From: Piromyces finnis
Lineage: Eukaryota > Neocallimastigomycota > Neocallimastigomycetes > Neocallimastigales > Neocallimastigaceae
NCBI GenBank assembly: GCA_002104945.1
Contig: MCFH01000127.1
Location: 1-33,249, forward strand
Length of the DNA stretch: 33,249 nt
Reading direction: 5' to 3'
The notes under the pieces are model-generated. The model saw nothing but the letters and a program-made list of their open reading frames with translations, was not told the DNA's origin and made no database searches. Shown piece by piece: positions 11,608-23,186 of this stretch (the first letter of the stretch is position 1; the number at the start of each line of letters is the position of its first letter). Both the position numbers and the translations under genes were made by a program.

Positions 11608-11620
11608 ATAAACAGTCAAT

Positions 11621-11693
11621 ATCCAAATAGTGTAGTGGTTATCACGTTTCCTTTACACGGAAAAGGTCCCCGGTTCGAACCCGGGTTTGGGTA
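11621..11693 (+). tRNA. tRNA-Val (anticodon TAC)
   Basis: A complete 73-nt cloverleaf. The acceptor stem ATCCAAA/TTTGGGT has one T-G pair, the D stem is GTG-type with loop TAGTGGTTA, the anticodon loop is TTTACAC, and the T arm is CCCGG-TTCGAAC-CCGGG, with discriminator A at 11693. The A and B box promoter motifs are intact (B box GGTTCGAACCC). A TTTT terminator lies at 11707-11710. There is no intron and CCA is not encoded. Confidence 0.97.
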
Positions 11694-12791
11694 ATGATAA
11701 ATATTATTTTAATGAAATATATTTTGATATGAATTTTAAAAATTGCATAAGGATAATATTTAAAGCTGACATACATCCCAAGCTGAATTTTTTTTTTTTT
11801 TCTTTATACTTTTATTTAATAATTTTAATTTAAAATATTTCTAAATTTATTTATTTATTTATATACTATTTAAATAAATAAGTATACTTATTAGAATTTA
11901 AATTTTATCATAACTACAACAACAACTATTATTATTATGATTATGATTATTATTATTATTATTATGATTATTATTATTATTATTATTATTATGATTATGA
12001 TTATTATTATTATGATTATTATTATTATGATTATTATTATTATTATTAATATATATTAATATATATAAAATATATAAAATTCTTGATAAATGTTTAAATA
12101 ATATTTTAATATTTTTTTTTCAATTAGTATAAATTGAATTTTGATTTTTAATGATTTTATATATAGATTATTAATATTTAATATTTCATAATTTATTACT
12201 AAACATAACAACTGGAATAATACTATAAAAATACTCTATATATTTTAAATTTTTCAAATATTTGCTTACAAATTAATAAATAATTATTATAATCTATAAA
12301 TTTTCACTAATTAAAAATTTTATATTTTATTTACATAATAGCTTTAGATTTGATTTTGATTAACTTTATGAACTTTTATTATCTTTATACTTATATCATC
12401 TTAATTGTATTTTATTATAAAAGCATAGCTAATATAATATATCTTTTTAATGATTACAAGATATGTTTCATAGCATATAATAAAGTTTTTAAAATGCTAA
12501 TTTTATTAAAGTTTGAATACATGTTTAAAACTTTTTTATTACCAAAAAGATTTGCTTGAAAATATTATATATTTAACATATAACTTTAAAAAGACTTTAT
12601 AAGATTGAATATTCTTAAAAATAATAAAAAAATATTTATTATTTGTAAATAATATAATGATACTTTTAAAAAATCCTTTTATTCTTTTAGTAGAATTAAT
12701 ATAATATAAATTTTTAGTATTTAATATTAGATTTTTAGTAATTACAAAAGTTATTTAAAGAAATATCTCAAATTTTAAATTTCATCTTATA
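11694..12791. other. A+T-rich spacer with a (TTA)n/(TGA) tract
   Basis: 11932-12045 is an ATT/ATG trinucleotide tract. The 69-codon open stretch at 12350-12559 is Ile/Leu/Phe/Tyr-rich, has no motif and is what chance gives at this composition. No gene is supported. Confidence 0.7.
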
Positions 12792-13074
12792 AAAATAAAA
12801 TAAAATAAAATAAAATAAAATAAAATAAAATAAAATAAAATAAAATAAAATAAAATAAAATAAAATAAAATAAAATAAAATAAAATAAAATAAAATAAAA
12901 TAAAATAAAATAAAATAAAATAAAATAAAATAAAATAAAATAAAATAAAATAAAATAAAATAAAATAAAATAAAATAAAATAAAATAAAATAAAATAAAA
13001 TAAAATAAAATAAAATAAAATAAAATAAAATAAAATAAAATAAAATAAAATAAAATAAAATAAAATAAAATAAA
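12792..13074. repeat. (AAAAT)n pentanucleotide array
   Basis: About 56 uninterrupted copies of AAAAT over roughly 280 bp, ending in TAAAGTAATG. No interruptions are visible, so the array is young or kept uniform by slippage. Confidence 0.98.
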
Positions 13075-13667
13075 GTAATGTTTAATAAATTTATTTCATA
13101 CTAAGAAGTGAAAAATATTAAGCTTTCTGTTAACTATACTTATTTTGATTTTTTTTAAAAAAAAATAAGCATTAACTCATTTTTATTGATTGATTTATTA
13201 ATATATATAAAGTATTCAAATAAGAATATATAAATTTATTAAGAATAATATTTATTATAATAAACCAAGTATTTATAAAAGCTAATTGTAAAAATAAAAC
13301 TAAAAATGATCTAATAAATACATCACTATCTGGAAATAAAAATAGAAATAATTATTTTAAGTTTGCATAATATTAAAAAATAAAACAAGTTTTATATATT
13401 TATAGTTTTTTTTTTTTTTTTTTTTTATAATATACTAATATACTAACCACTTATTTTAGTAATTGATTTCCTTTTAAATTTAAATCATTTAAATCATATT
13501 CATTAATATTTATTAATAAAATATTTTATGTAAAATTTCACAAAAATATGTTTAAATTGCATAAGTTATAACATAATCAATCTTCTTGATTTTATATACT
13601 AAGTTAATATTATTTTTTTTTTTTTTTTCTCCACCTCCAAATAGTATTTCAAAATATTAAAAATATA
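13075..13667. other. A+T-rich spacer, nothing recognised
   Basis: Poly-T runs lie near 13407 and 13613. The T-run at about 13656-13660, read on -, serves as terminator for the tRNA on the right. Confidence 0.6.
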
Positions 13668-13739
13668 TAGCAGCGGTATGTTTCGATCATACGACCTGTG
13701 GGTTATGAGCCCACCACGCTTCCACTGCGCTACGCTGCT
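13668..13739 (-). tRNA. Initiator tRNA-Met (anticodon CAT)
   Basis: A complete 72-nt cloverleaf on the minus strand. The acceptor AGCAGCG/CGCTGCT has A1:T72, a eukaryotic initiator hallmark. The T loop starts with A (ATCGAAA) instead of T, a second initiator hallmark. The anticodon loop is CTCATAA between GGG and CCC pairs, and the discriminator is A. A T5 terminator follows directly downstream. This is the start tRNA for cytosolic translation, so the locus is nuclear. Confidence 0.97.
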
Positions 13740-13751
13740 CTTAACTGCTTT

Positions 13752-14246
13752 TGTAAAAGGTTTTTTATATTATTAGTTAATAGGTTACTAATTAGTTAAT
13801 TAAGTTAGTTATTACCTCTCTATACGAGTTAATAACTAAATAAAGTTTTATAAAAAATAATAAAAGAAAGAAAATAAATATTATAACACTAAAATAAATA
13901 TAAACACTTATATAAATATTTTATGAAATAACTTTTACTTAAATAATTATATTTTAATTATATCTTTTATTTATTAATTATAATTATCTACATTAATTAT
14001 TATTATAGCTATTAATTTACTTTAATACTAACGCTAAAGTATTTAACGTTAGTTTTGACTATACTATTTAACTATATGAGTTTATTTTCTTTACCACTTG
14101 ATTGGGTAAAGCAAATAAACTTCCTATTTAATTAATAACCATTAATATATGGTTATGCATATATTTGGCCAATAAATGGTGACCAGAATATATGGTTTCA
14201 ATTGAAATATTTGTGGGCAAACTTATGGCCACAAATATTTCTTACA
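13752..14246 (-). mobile_element. Solo LTR, family A, upstream of initiator tRNA-Met
   Basis: A 495-bp LTR, TGTAAAAGG to TTCTTACA on +, very close to the LTRs of the full-length element. Perfect target duplications GCTTT lie at 13747-13751 and 14247-14251. It reads leftward, toward the tRNA, the opposite relative orientation to the tRNA-Val and tRNA-Glu insertions. Confidence 0.95.
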
Positions 14247-14256
14247 GCTTTGTCAA

Positions 14257-15056
14257 TGTAAGAAATAATAATTATTTGATACATAATTAATATTTCTTAG
14301 TTAAAATCATTAATTATTAATCATTAATTAATGTTAATAATATTAGTTTATTTAAATAATTATTCTCATTTAAATTTATTTTAATTATTTATTTTCACTT
14401 AATTTTAATATCTTAAATTACATTTAGCCATTTAATTATACTATTCATTAATATTTTATTTAATATTTTTATTAATTATATTTATGCATTTAACTAATTA
14501 ATTTAATTAATTACTTTTATTTAACTTTATATTTTTATCAAATATATTTAATTATTTATTTAATTAATTACTTTAAAATAATTATTCATTGTTTAGGAAT
14601 CGATATTTTAAGGTTTTTTCCAATTTCTAAAATAATTGGTTTTACTTAAAATATACGATGATCAATATGTATAGAATGTTGATCGAACTTTGTTTAGGTT
14701 TTTCTTCTAATCTTTTCCTAAACAAAAAATTATTTTGTTAAGATTAGATAAAATTTTAATTTAAACTTTAAATTTATTAAATAATATAAATAAAGACTCT
14801 TGATTCCCTTCTAAGAAATCAAGAGTTATTATTATAAGAAACAAATTATAATAATAAAAGCGTTTTTAATTTTATTTTACTTAACTTAGTTATAATAAAA
14901 CATATTAACTTATTAAAGTGTAAAATTATTTCTACTCTTATAATAAACTCGAACCTAAAGATAAGTATTAATATTTATTTTCTTTTTATTCTCAATTTAT
15001 CAATAAATTGTAGTTAATAATTCTATTATATAATAATTTATAATGGAATTATTACA
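14257..15056 (+). mobile_element. Solo LTR, family B, copy 3 (complete)
   Basis: An 800-bp LTR from TGTAAGAAATAATAATTA to GAATTATTACA. Perfect target duplications GTCAA lie at 14252-14256 and 15057-15061. A TATA box TATAAATA (14785-14792) is followed after three bases by a 10-bp stem dyad (14796-14826). It landed directly beside the family A target duplication, 13-17 bp upstream of tRNA-Met in the uninserted sequence. Confidence 0.93.
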
Positions 15057-15110
15057 GTCAAAAGTTTATTATTGTAAAATATTGTATTAGTTAAATAATG
15101 TATTTAATCC

Positions 15111-15463
15111 TGTCAAGAATAGAAGACGATTAAAAAATAAATTAAATATTCAAATAAATAATTTAAAAATCAAAGTTATATTTCAAAAATTATAAAACAC
15201 TTTTAAAAATAATTAAAAGATCACTTTGAAAAAATTTAATATTGAAAAGGGTTAAGGATCACAAAAATTTAATTTTCAATAAATTAACCTTTGAGAAAAA
15301 AATGCATTATACGAAACTAGTGATAACTTCTGAATCTCGCGTCCTATTTTCATTTTCTAGAGACTTCAAATCAACTTTATTAGAAAGTACTAGTTGGGAT
15401 CTATATTCTCACAAATTTTCAGCTAATTTAGACCACTAGTTCTTGAGATATAGCTATTTAAAG
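15111..15463. repeat. Dispersed repeat E, copy 1
   Basis: About 350 bp in direct orientation with 21327-21672. Both start TGTCAAGAATAGA and share AAGGGTTAAGGATCACAAAA, AATCTCGCGTCCTATTT and a conserved end around CTAGTTCT..GATAT..CTATTTAAAGA. The copies differ at many single sites. A 65-codon open stretch inside is not conserved as a frame. The family is unknown to me; it may be an LTR or the 3' part of an element. Confidence 0.8.
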
Positions 15464-15947
15464 ATTTATGTAAAATTTAATTTATTGATAAGATAAAGTT
15501 TTTTGATGATAAAATAAAATTTTAAAATTAAATAATTTTTAACTAATAAATATTTGAGATAATAAAATTTTTTTTATAAACTAAGCCTCAAAATTAGAAA
15601 TAAATAAGTTAAATTTATGTTTGAAATATAATCAACCACAAAGCAAATAAATCAAAACTTTATTTTAAGTTTAGAAAATTCTTTATTAAATAAATTGAAT
15701 TTAAATAGTTTAATACAAATAATTTCTTTTAATAAATGTATAAATGTAAACAATGTAAAATTATAATATTAAAACATGTATATTAGAATTAATTCAATTT
15801 ATTTAAAAAAGTATAAATAAAGAAAATTTCTCAACTATTGAAACGATAGTTGGAAAATAGTAGTTGTTGATAATTAATTAATTAGTATTAATAATATTAG
15901 ATTATTAATAAAGTTATAATAAAACATTTTTTTTATTTTATTTAAAA
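15464..15947. other. A+T-rich spacer, nothing recognised
   Basis: Homopolymer-rich sequence with stops in all frames. Confidence 0.6.
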
Positions 15948-16016
15948 AACCTGGTTACCTAGCGAAGGCTTTGGTCAAATAACCTTCGTGGTAAAGTAAT
16001 CAGCAGTTGTCATAAA
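15948..16016. other. GC-richer island with a dyad
   Basis: An island of mixed sequence in A+T-rich surroundings. CGAAGG and CCTTCG form a six-bp stem around a 14-base loop. GGTTACC upstream and GGTAAAGTAATC downstream could extend the pairing imperfectly. No tRNA fold is obtained. It could be a small RNA or a repeat fragment. Confidence 0.35.
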
Positions 16017-16077
16017 TTAGAGGAATAAAGTTATTTTATAAATAAAAAATTATTAAAAATTAAATTGGAAGTTTTTC

Positions 16078-16106
16078 TGTTGTTGTCTTGTTTGTTTTTT
16101 TGTTTT

Positions 16107-16146
<40 letters not shown>

Positions 16147-16244
16147 TTTTGTTTTGTTTTGTTTGTTTTGTTTTGTTTTGTTTTGTTTTGTTTGTTTTTT
16201 TTTTTGTTTTGTTTTGTTTTGTTTTGTTTTGTTTGTTTTGTTTT

Positions 16245-16283
<39 letters not shown>

Positions 16284-16450
16284 TTTTGTTTTGTTTTGTT
16301 TTGTTTTGTTTTGTTTGTTTTGTTTTGTTTTGTTTTGTTTTGTTTTGTTTTGTTTTTGTTTTGTTTTGTTTGTTTTGTTTTGTTTTGTTTTGTTTTGTTT
16401 TGTTTTGTTTTGTTTTGTTTTGTTTTGTTTTGTTTTGTTTTGTTTTGTTT
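16078..16450. repeat. (TTTTG)n array with poly-T runs
   Basis: Long TTTTG arrays are broken by TTTG units and two long T-runs (about 16108-16145 and 16247-16282). Open stretches in several frames on both strands are artefacts of the array. Confidence 0.98.
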
Positions 16451-16565
16451 TAAAAATAGAGTAGCACAGACCTAAATCCAATAATTTGATTTAAAGGTTA
16501 GATTTAAATTAAATATTTTACAATTATATTTTCTATAAGAGGAATAGATTTATATATTATTTTAC

Positions 16566-17262
16566 GCCATGAATAATAGTGGATTCATGATTATTTATTT
16601 AAATAATATAACGTTTTATTTGTTTAATTAATTAGGAATATTTTATTATAAAACAGTATTAAATAATATTTAAGAGATATTCTTATTTTATAATTATTAA
16701 AATTTTATATTTATTAATGCTTGAATTAATATCCCTTTGTCCATTTGATTATGAAGGAAATTAAAATTAAATTATAAAATAATCATTCCTTCTGCAAATG
16801 ACTTATAATATGATTTTAAAATTATTAAATATAACTCGAGTTTAATAGTCATATATAATTATATATAATTAATATATATTTAATTTATAGAATAGTTAAT
16901 TAATATAAACAATTAATCATGTATTAAATATTAAATGTATTCCTTTAATATTAAAGATAGTATAAATACTCAAGAAAATTCCTATCATTAGGAATTTCGA
17001 GAGTTCATTAATCTAAATATTTAACCTAATAATAATAATTAATAATAAATTTTTTTAAATAAAATTTTTCTTTAAATAAAATTTTTTCTTTAAATAAAAT
17101 TTTTATTAATAAATAAAGTTAATTAATAAATAAAGTTAATTAATAAATTAATAATAAATTAATATTTATTTAAAATTTTATTTATCCATTCATTTCATTT
17201 ATTTAATTAATTAACAATTTAGGGTAAAATAGTACGTTCCGACCCAACCGAAGTGAAAAACC
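16566..17262 (+). repeat. Dispersed repeat D, copy 2 (LTR-like)
   Basis: It is inverted relative to 9784-10480 and nearly identical to it. It has TATAAATA and a dyad with the core TTCCTATCATTAGGAA at about 16962-17004. Its right end holds the GC-richer terminal block CCGACCCAACCGAAGTGAAA, equivalent to the terminus of copy 3. Target duplications were not found. Confidence 0.8.
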
Positions 17263-17560
17263 TGTCATTTTATGTCAAGATTATAAGGGAATTTGAATTT
17301 ATAATTAAATCTACTAGGTTAGGATAGGCTTAATTATATAGTAAAATAATAAATTTTAAAATAAAAGAATAATAAATATAGTTTTTAAAGAATTATTTTA
17401 TTTAATTTTTATTATATAACAATAAATGATAATTATCAATTTTAAAGTATTGAATTTACTATATAAAAATGTGTATTAATAATCTCATAAAGAACTTCTT
17501 AAAGTTGTTTTTTGTTCAATTTATTTATACATCATTTTTAATATAACCTTTGATATTAAT
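17263..17560. other. A+T-rich spacer, nothing recognised
   Basis: No frame, no tRNA-like structure and no match to the repeat families here. Confidence 0.5.
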
Positions 17561-17846
<286 letters not shown>

Positions 17847-17867
17847 TAATTTAAATTATACATGTAT

Positions 17868-17936
17868 AATAATATAAATATAAATATAAATATAAATATA
17901 AATATAAATATAAATATAAATATAAATATAATATAA
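17868..17936. repeat. (ATAAAT)n array
   Basis: Roughly ten hexanucleotide copies just beyond the TAA array. Confidence 0.9.
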
Positions 17937-18389
17937 ATATTAATAAAATATAATATAATTTTCTTTAAATATCGATATTAATAAGTTGATAAGTTGTTAA
18001 AAATAATATTAATAATTATTTAAATAAATCTTATTTTACTAATTAGTTTGTTTAATATTAATTAATTGCTACACTATTTATCTCCGAATAATAAATAGTT
18101 TTACAATTAATATTTATATTAAATCAACTATTATTAGTAAAATATTATTAAATTAATATTTTAATTAATTTAATTAATAATTTCAAAATTATGAAATTTC
18201 ATGAAATGTCGAATTTCATGAATTGGGATTTTGACATTTAATATAAAAAAATACTACAATAATAAATAAATAGCAACGTCTCATACAAGCTAATATTATA
18301 AATAATGTTTTTATATTAAAATTTATAAAGAAATTAGTAATTATATAATGAATAAAACCATTTAGTTATATATAATAATAAATGTTTAT
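17937..18389. other. A+T-rich spacer with a small dyad
   Basis: An imperfect inverted repeat around ATGTCGAA ... TTTTGACAT (about 18207-18239) is the only structure. No gene is seen. Confidence 0.5.
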
Positions 18390-18530
18390 TCGCTTTATTT
18401 CTCTTACTAATATAAAGTATCTTTACCTATTTTAAATTAATTATTCTTTATTATGAATTATTTATTATGCTATTTTACTTTAATAATAACACTAAAGTAT
18501 TAGCGTTTGTTCACATGTTTTCTTTTATAA
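18390..18530 (-). repeat. Decayed family A LTR fragment
   Basis: It resembles the family A transcription-start region: TTACTTTAATA.TAACAC.AAAGTATT.AGCGTTTG, then TTTTCTTT. Neither LTR end is recognisable and no tRNA is adjacent. It is weak and short. Confidence 0.45.
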
Positions 18531-18587
18531 TATTATTAATATGCATTATTGATTAATATTAAATAATATTATATACTATATAAATAT

Positions 18588-18800
18588 TAAATTAAATATT
18601 TTTTTAAATATAAAATTAAATATTTTTTTAAATATAAAATTAAATATTTTTTTAAATATAAAATTAAATATTTTTTAAATATAAAATTGAATATTTTTTA
18701 AATATAAAATTAAATATTTTTTAAATATAAAATTGAATATTTTTTAAATATAAAATTAAATATTTTTTAAATATAAAATTGAATATTGTTTTAATATAAA
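18588..18800. repeat. 23-25-bp tandem repeat, about 9 copies
   Basis: The unit is near AAATATAAAATTAAATATTTTTT. Unit length varies through the T-run (five to seven T), and some copies carry a G in place of A. Confidence 0.9.
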
Positions 18801-19004
18801 ATAGTTATTAGCATTTTATAATATTGTATATAATATTAAATTTTTATAATAAATTATAAATTATATCACATGAAATATTATATGATATATATTTTGATAT
18901 ATGTTTCTTTTATGTTGTAGTAATTTAATGTATAGAGTTAGTATATATATGTTTTTTCTTAATCATTTATATATTTTTTATTTTTATTTTTTTTTAATTT
19001 ATTT

Positions 19005-19621
19005 TTACTCCTTGAATAGTAATATGCTCTTAAAATTAACATTTCTTTCCAGATATTGTCCTGTAAGTTCATCTTGTAGTTTAGCTGTATTCCAAGATAT
19101 TCCTCTTATAATAAAAGTCTGATAAAATAGGGTTCTAATCTATTTCTTCGTTAATTTCTAATCTTTATTTTATCCCTTATTTTATAGTTGTTTTTATTCA
19201 TCATACTTTGCTGAGCTAATCTTCTACTTTTCCAATAATTTATTGTCTTTAACGTTTTACTGGCAGCTTGTTTTACTCATTTTAAAAACATTTCCATTAA
19301 TAATCCTTCTACTGATCTTTCTTTTATTATTAATATTGAATTTCTTATATTGATGTCAATTGGAATATTATCTGATCTTCCATGCAATAGTTCAAAACTT
19401 GAATAACCAGTAGACACAGATTTACAAATTCGGATAGCCCATAATGCAATTGGTAGCAATACATCCCAGTTTTCATTATTATCAGTGAAATTTCTTAATT
19501 GCTTGCCAATTTTTCTGTTCCTATTTTCAATCAGTCCATTATATTCCGGATGGTATGTGCTAATAAAATGAATATATACGTCATATAGGTCTACAAATAT
19601 TTTTGTATATTCAGAAACAAA
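19005..19621 (-). pseudogene. Integrase C-terminal half, second low-GC Ty3-like element
   Basis: Read on -, this continues the integrase core: the segment after the second catalytic Asp, the YHPE..NGLIENRNRK helix carrying the catalytic Glu, LLPIALWAIR, TGYSSFELLHGR and a basic tail with YWKSRRLA. A post-core domain includes GISWNTAKLQDELTGQY, and the frame ends at a TAA at 19005. Breaks include a TGA near 19286 and a TAA in the basic tail. It is the same family as the element at 1-6174. No chromodomain is visible, unlike the chromovirus at 23896. Confidence 0.82.
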
Positions 19622-19626
19622 TTGAA

Positions 19627-20246
19627 TGTAAAGATATCAAACGCCACAGATTGATATCTTTAATATAACTTAAGCCATAATCATTATTGTTTAAGTTACA
19701 CGAATTATATTACAGAAAAAGAAAATGAGACATAATTTATTTATTAATAATTAAAGTTTAAAACAAAATAAATTATTAATTTATTTTTAATGTTTAACAA
19801 ATAAATTAAAATTCTCAATTCAAACCCCTAGTTTTAGTATTGTTTTGTAATAGAAATAGATATATAGTATATAATTATTAAATGATTAATATATCAATAA
19901 TACATGGGCACATATTCAAATTGAATAGTACTTAATTTGAATTGCCAACTGTATTTTACTAAAAATAGTTATAGTTTAAATATTTATTAATAATTAAGAT
20001 TTTAGGTGTAGATTTTAAATAATAATATATAAGAAATAAATAATTATAATATAGCATAAATGTATTTAGGAAAAATATAAATAGAAGATATTTTTCATCA
20101 TTTTATCGATGTAATTGTTATTAATAAAATTTCTATTATAATAAAAGATATTTTTTAATAAAACAATTTTATTTCTTATTTTATTCATTTAGTGTTATTG
20201 TAATAGAATAGATATCCTAATCTATTCTTTTTGTGTTAGCATTACA
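19627..20246 (+). mobile_element. Solo LTR, family C, copy 4 (in integrase)
   Basis: A 620-bp LTR, TGTAAAGATATC to GCATTACA, closely matching the copy at 3923. Flanking 5-mers TTGAA (19622-19626) and CTGTA (20247-20251) differ at two of five bases. They fit a duplicated TACAG codon region on -, because the integrase frame (VQ, then FVSEY) is continuous if the right-hand copy is taken as original. It transcribes opposite to its host element. Confidence 0.88.
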
Positions 20247-20251
20247 CTGTA

Positions 20252-20837
20252 CATCATTATCTGACATTATTAATTGTGGAATTTCATGCTTGCTGAACAC
20301 TTCAACTAAAAAATTGGTTACATCTTGAGAGGTAGTAGTTCTAACTGGTTTTTCTTCTACCCACTTTGTAAAATAATCTACGCGTATCATTATATATTTG
20401 TTTCCAAGTGTAGTTTCTTTTGATGGACCTATAATACCAAAACCAAGTCTAACAAAAGGAGCTTTGACAGGTGTTCTAAATTTTTCCGTTGGTTTTGGTA
20501 GTAGTTTCAATTTGTTTAATTGATAGATTTTGCATAAGGAGACATATTTTTTTACATCAATAATTAAACTTTTTCAATAATATTTATTCTTGTTCCTTTC
20601 ATATGTTTTTTGTACACCTTCGTGTTCTGTTCTATATTCCTTTGCAGTTATCTTGGTTTTTGTATAAGGATCGTCAATAATCTCTCAAAAATTATTATTA
20701 TCTTTGAAATATAGTTTATTGTCAATAATGGCAATTTTATAATTTAAAAATTTTTTCATAAAATTGGAAACAACTTTTTCGTTTTCCCCCTCGTTAAAAT
20801 TGGAACTATTGGTTTTATTAGAGATATCAATATTGTC
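20252..20837 (-). pseudogene. Integrase N-terminal half and linker, second low-GC element
   Basis: Read on -: an Asn-rich linker (NIDNID, then NEGENEKVVSNF), KLYFKDNNNF, an HHCC finger (TEHEG ... NKYY ... CKI-Q, last Cys changed to Tyr) and the core start. The core shows FGIIGPSKE, where the first catalytic Asp is Gly, then VDYFTKWVEE and MSDNDVQ with the second Asp. TGA codons stand at 20685 and 20574, the latter at the usual Trp of YYW. It continues at 19621 beyond the LTR. RT and Gag of this copy are not found; upstream sequence dissolves into a microsatellite. Confidence 0.85.
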
Positions 20838-21165
<328 letters not shown>

Positions 21166-21326
21166 TAAATGGAACAAAGAGTAACTTTAAAAGGTTCTTT
21201 ATGAAAGGGTTCTAATAAATAATTTTTTTTCACACAGTAAAAATATAATAAAACAAATACATTAAATACTACAACTAAGAATTAATTTTGTATATAATTT
21301 TCTTATTATATTTACAATATATTAAT

Positions 21327-21672
21327 TGTCAAGAATAGAAAACGATTAATAAATAAATTGAAATATTCAAACAATAATCTAAAAATCATCTTTATATTTC
21401 AAAAATTATAAAATAATTAAAAGGACACTTTGGAGAAATTTAATATTGAAAAGGGTTAAGGATCACAAAAATTTAATCTTCAATACATTAATCCTTGAGT
21501 AAAAAATACATTATATAAAACTAATGGTAACTTCGGAATCTCGCGTCCTATTTCCATTTTTCTATAAACGTTAAACTAACTATGTTAGAAAGTACGAGTC
21601 AAGATCAATATCCTCATGAATTTCCAGTTATTTTAGATCACTAGTTCTAAAGATATGACTATTTAAAGACCT
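21327..21672. repeat. Dispersed repeat E, copy 2
   Basis: A direct-orientation copy of 15111-15463, starting TGTCAAGAATAGA. The core AATCTCGCGTCCTATTT is unchanged, but many positions around it differ. Confidence 0.8.
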
Positions 21673-22526
21673 AATTAGTACCAATTAATATATATTGAAA
21701 TGATCAATATTAATTTATATAATTAAAATCATTATTCAAGTCATCCAACTTTCTATAAATAATTTAATTTAAAAATTCTCCATTATTATTAAATAAGGTT
21801 AGATAATAAGTATTCTTGATTACAAACCTAATCAATTATAAAAATTAATTAATAATTTCTCAAATAATTTTTGATTATTAACTTCAATCAAAACCAAACC
21901 AAAAAACCTTTTGATCAAAAATCATTAGTAATAATTATTAATTAATTAATCATGAGAATACATAATTAGCATCAGCAATTGTTACTCTCAATTTATGATA
22001 TTAAATATTTATAATTTAATATGTTTAAAATAATACTTTTTATTTAAAAGAAATCTAAAAGATTAATCTTAAGATCTATCATATGAATTCATATCAATAT
22101 CAACTATTAATATTTTAATTTAAAATTATTTTATTTTTATCTTTATTATTAATATCAATATTATATCAATGTAATTTTATTAATTGTAAGAAAAGTATTT
22201 AAACAAAAAATTGAAATCATTTTGAAATTTTTTGTAAGATTATTAATTATTAATTAGTATTTATTACAATATAACTTGATAAATATTATTTTAATTGACA
22301 AATGATTAATAAATAAATTTTATAAATAATTTATATCAAATAAAAGAGTTTATATTAATTATAAGAAACCATTTAATTTTAAATTAGTATTGATTAGATT
22401 CTTTAACCGTTTTAAAGAAATAGTTTAATAATAAACAAGTTTAATATTTTATTATTAAATTAAGTTATAATATAAAACATTCTAACCAAGTTGCGTACCA
22501 CCCCAAGCCCACTTCACATTAATTCA
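21673..22526. other. A+T-rich spacer, nothing recognised
   Basis: Very A+T-rich, with short open stretches only. A GC-richer patch at 22485-22520 (ACCACCCCAAGCCC) precedes the foldback structure. Confidence 0.55.
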
Positions 22527-22750
22527 TGTTACGGATTTCACTTCAGTTAGGTCGGAATATACATATTTACCCTAAGTTTATTAATTTAATAAATAAATGA
22601 ATAAATAAATATTTTAAATAAATAACATTTTATTAATTAACTTTATTTATTAATAAATTTTTATTTAAAGAAAAATTTTTATTTATTAAATATTATTATA
22701 ATTAGAGTAAATATTTATATTCCGACCTAACTGAAGTGAAATCCGTAACA
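22527..22750. repeat. Foldback structure with 47-bp inverted termini
   Basis: The segment begins TGTTACGGATTTCACTTCAG and ends with its reverse complement. The arms match at about 45 of 47 positions. The left arm plus the interior equal the inverted right end of repeat D copy 3. The right arm is a second repeat D terminus in the opposite direction. It looks like a rearranged D terminus or a small inverted-repeat element. No direct target duplication was found. Confidence 0.7.
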
Positions 22751-23186
22751 ATGAACTCTCCACTCTACTACAAGACTTTGGGACTTCAAACTACTAGTTA
22801 GATCTTAAGGTTTTGTGGACTTCAAGTTGCCTTGGAATGTACAAATACATTTATTAAAGAAATAAACGCCACCTACGCCACATATGTTAACATATATTTT
22901 GGAAAATTTTTTGAGAAATGAATTTGGTGGAATTTGAAATGGAATTATGAGATTTTTGAAATTTGAATGTTGGAGAAAGTTATTAATCTATCTTTGAATT
23001 AAGGACTACTAAAATAAGTAATACTATTCTATCCTCTACTAAATGTAGAACTCCACATCCACATTGTGGATATAATTTTAAATTATACAAATTAAACTTA
23101 ATGGTTGTCTCATGAAGATTTTATATATTTCATTATTAAATTAATTTATAAAAATTGCCTAGAATTCAATTTTTGTAGACGGGCAA
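22751..23186. other. Unassigned, less A+T-rich sequence
   Basis: Mixed composition (for example CCACCTACGCCACATATG at about 22868) with no long frame. It lies between a D terminus and D copy 3, so it may be the internal remnant of a D-family element. A small ATCCACATTGTGGAT dyad lies at about 23057. Confidence 0.4.

Noticed and set aside
12350-12559. A 69-codon hydrophobic protein
   Set aside because: Length and composition are as expected by chance in this A+T-rich sequence. No motif and no neighbouring signal.
15242-15439. A 65-codon frame in repeat E
   Set aside because: The sister copy at 21327 does not keep the frame.
16053-16481. Lys/Asn/Gln-rich and Phe-rich proteins on both strands
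   Set aside because: They are translations of a TTTTG/poly-T array in many frames at once.
18901-19122. A plus-strand 73-codon hydrophobic protein
   Set aside because: It is the antisense shadow of the integrase C-terminal remnant at 19005-19621.
22533-22750. A cut-and-paste transposon with transposase
   Set aside because: The segment is only 224 bp, has no coding capacity, no target duplication was found, and both arms are repeat D termini.
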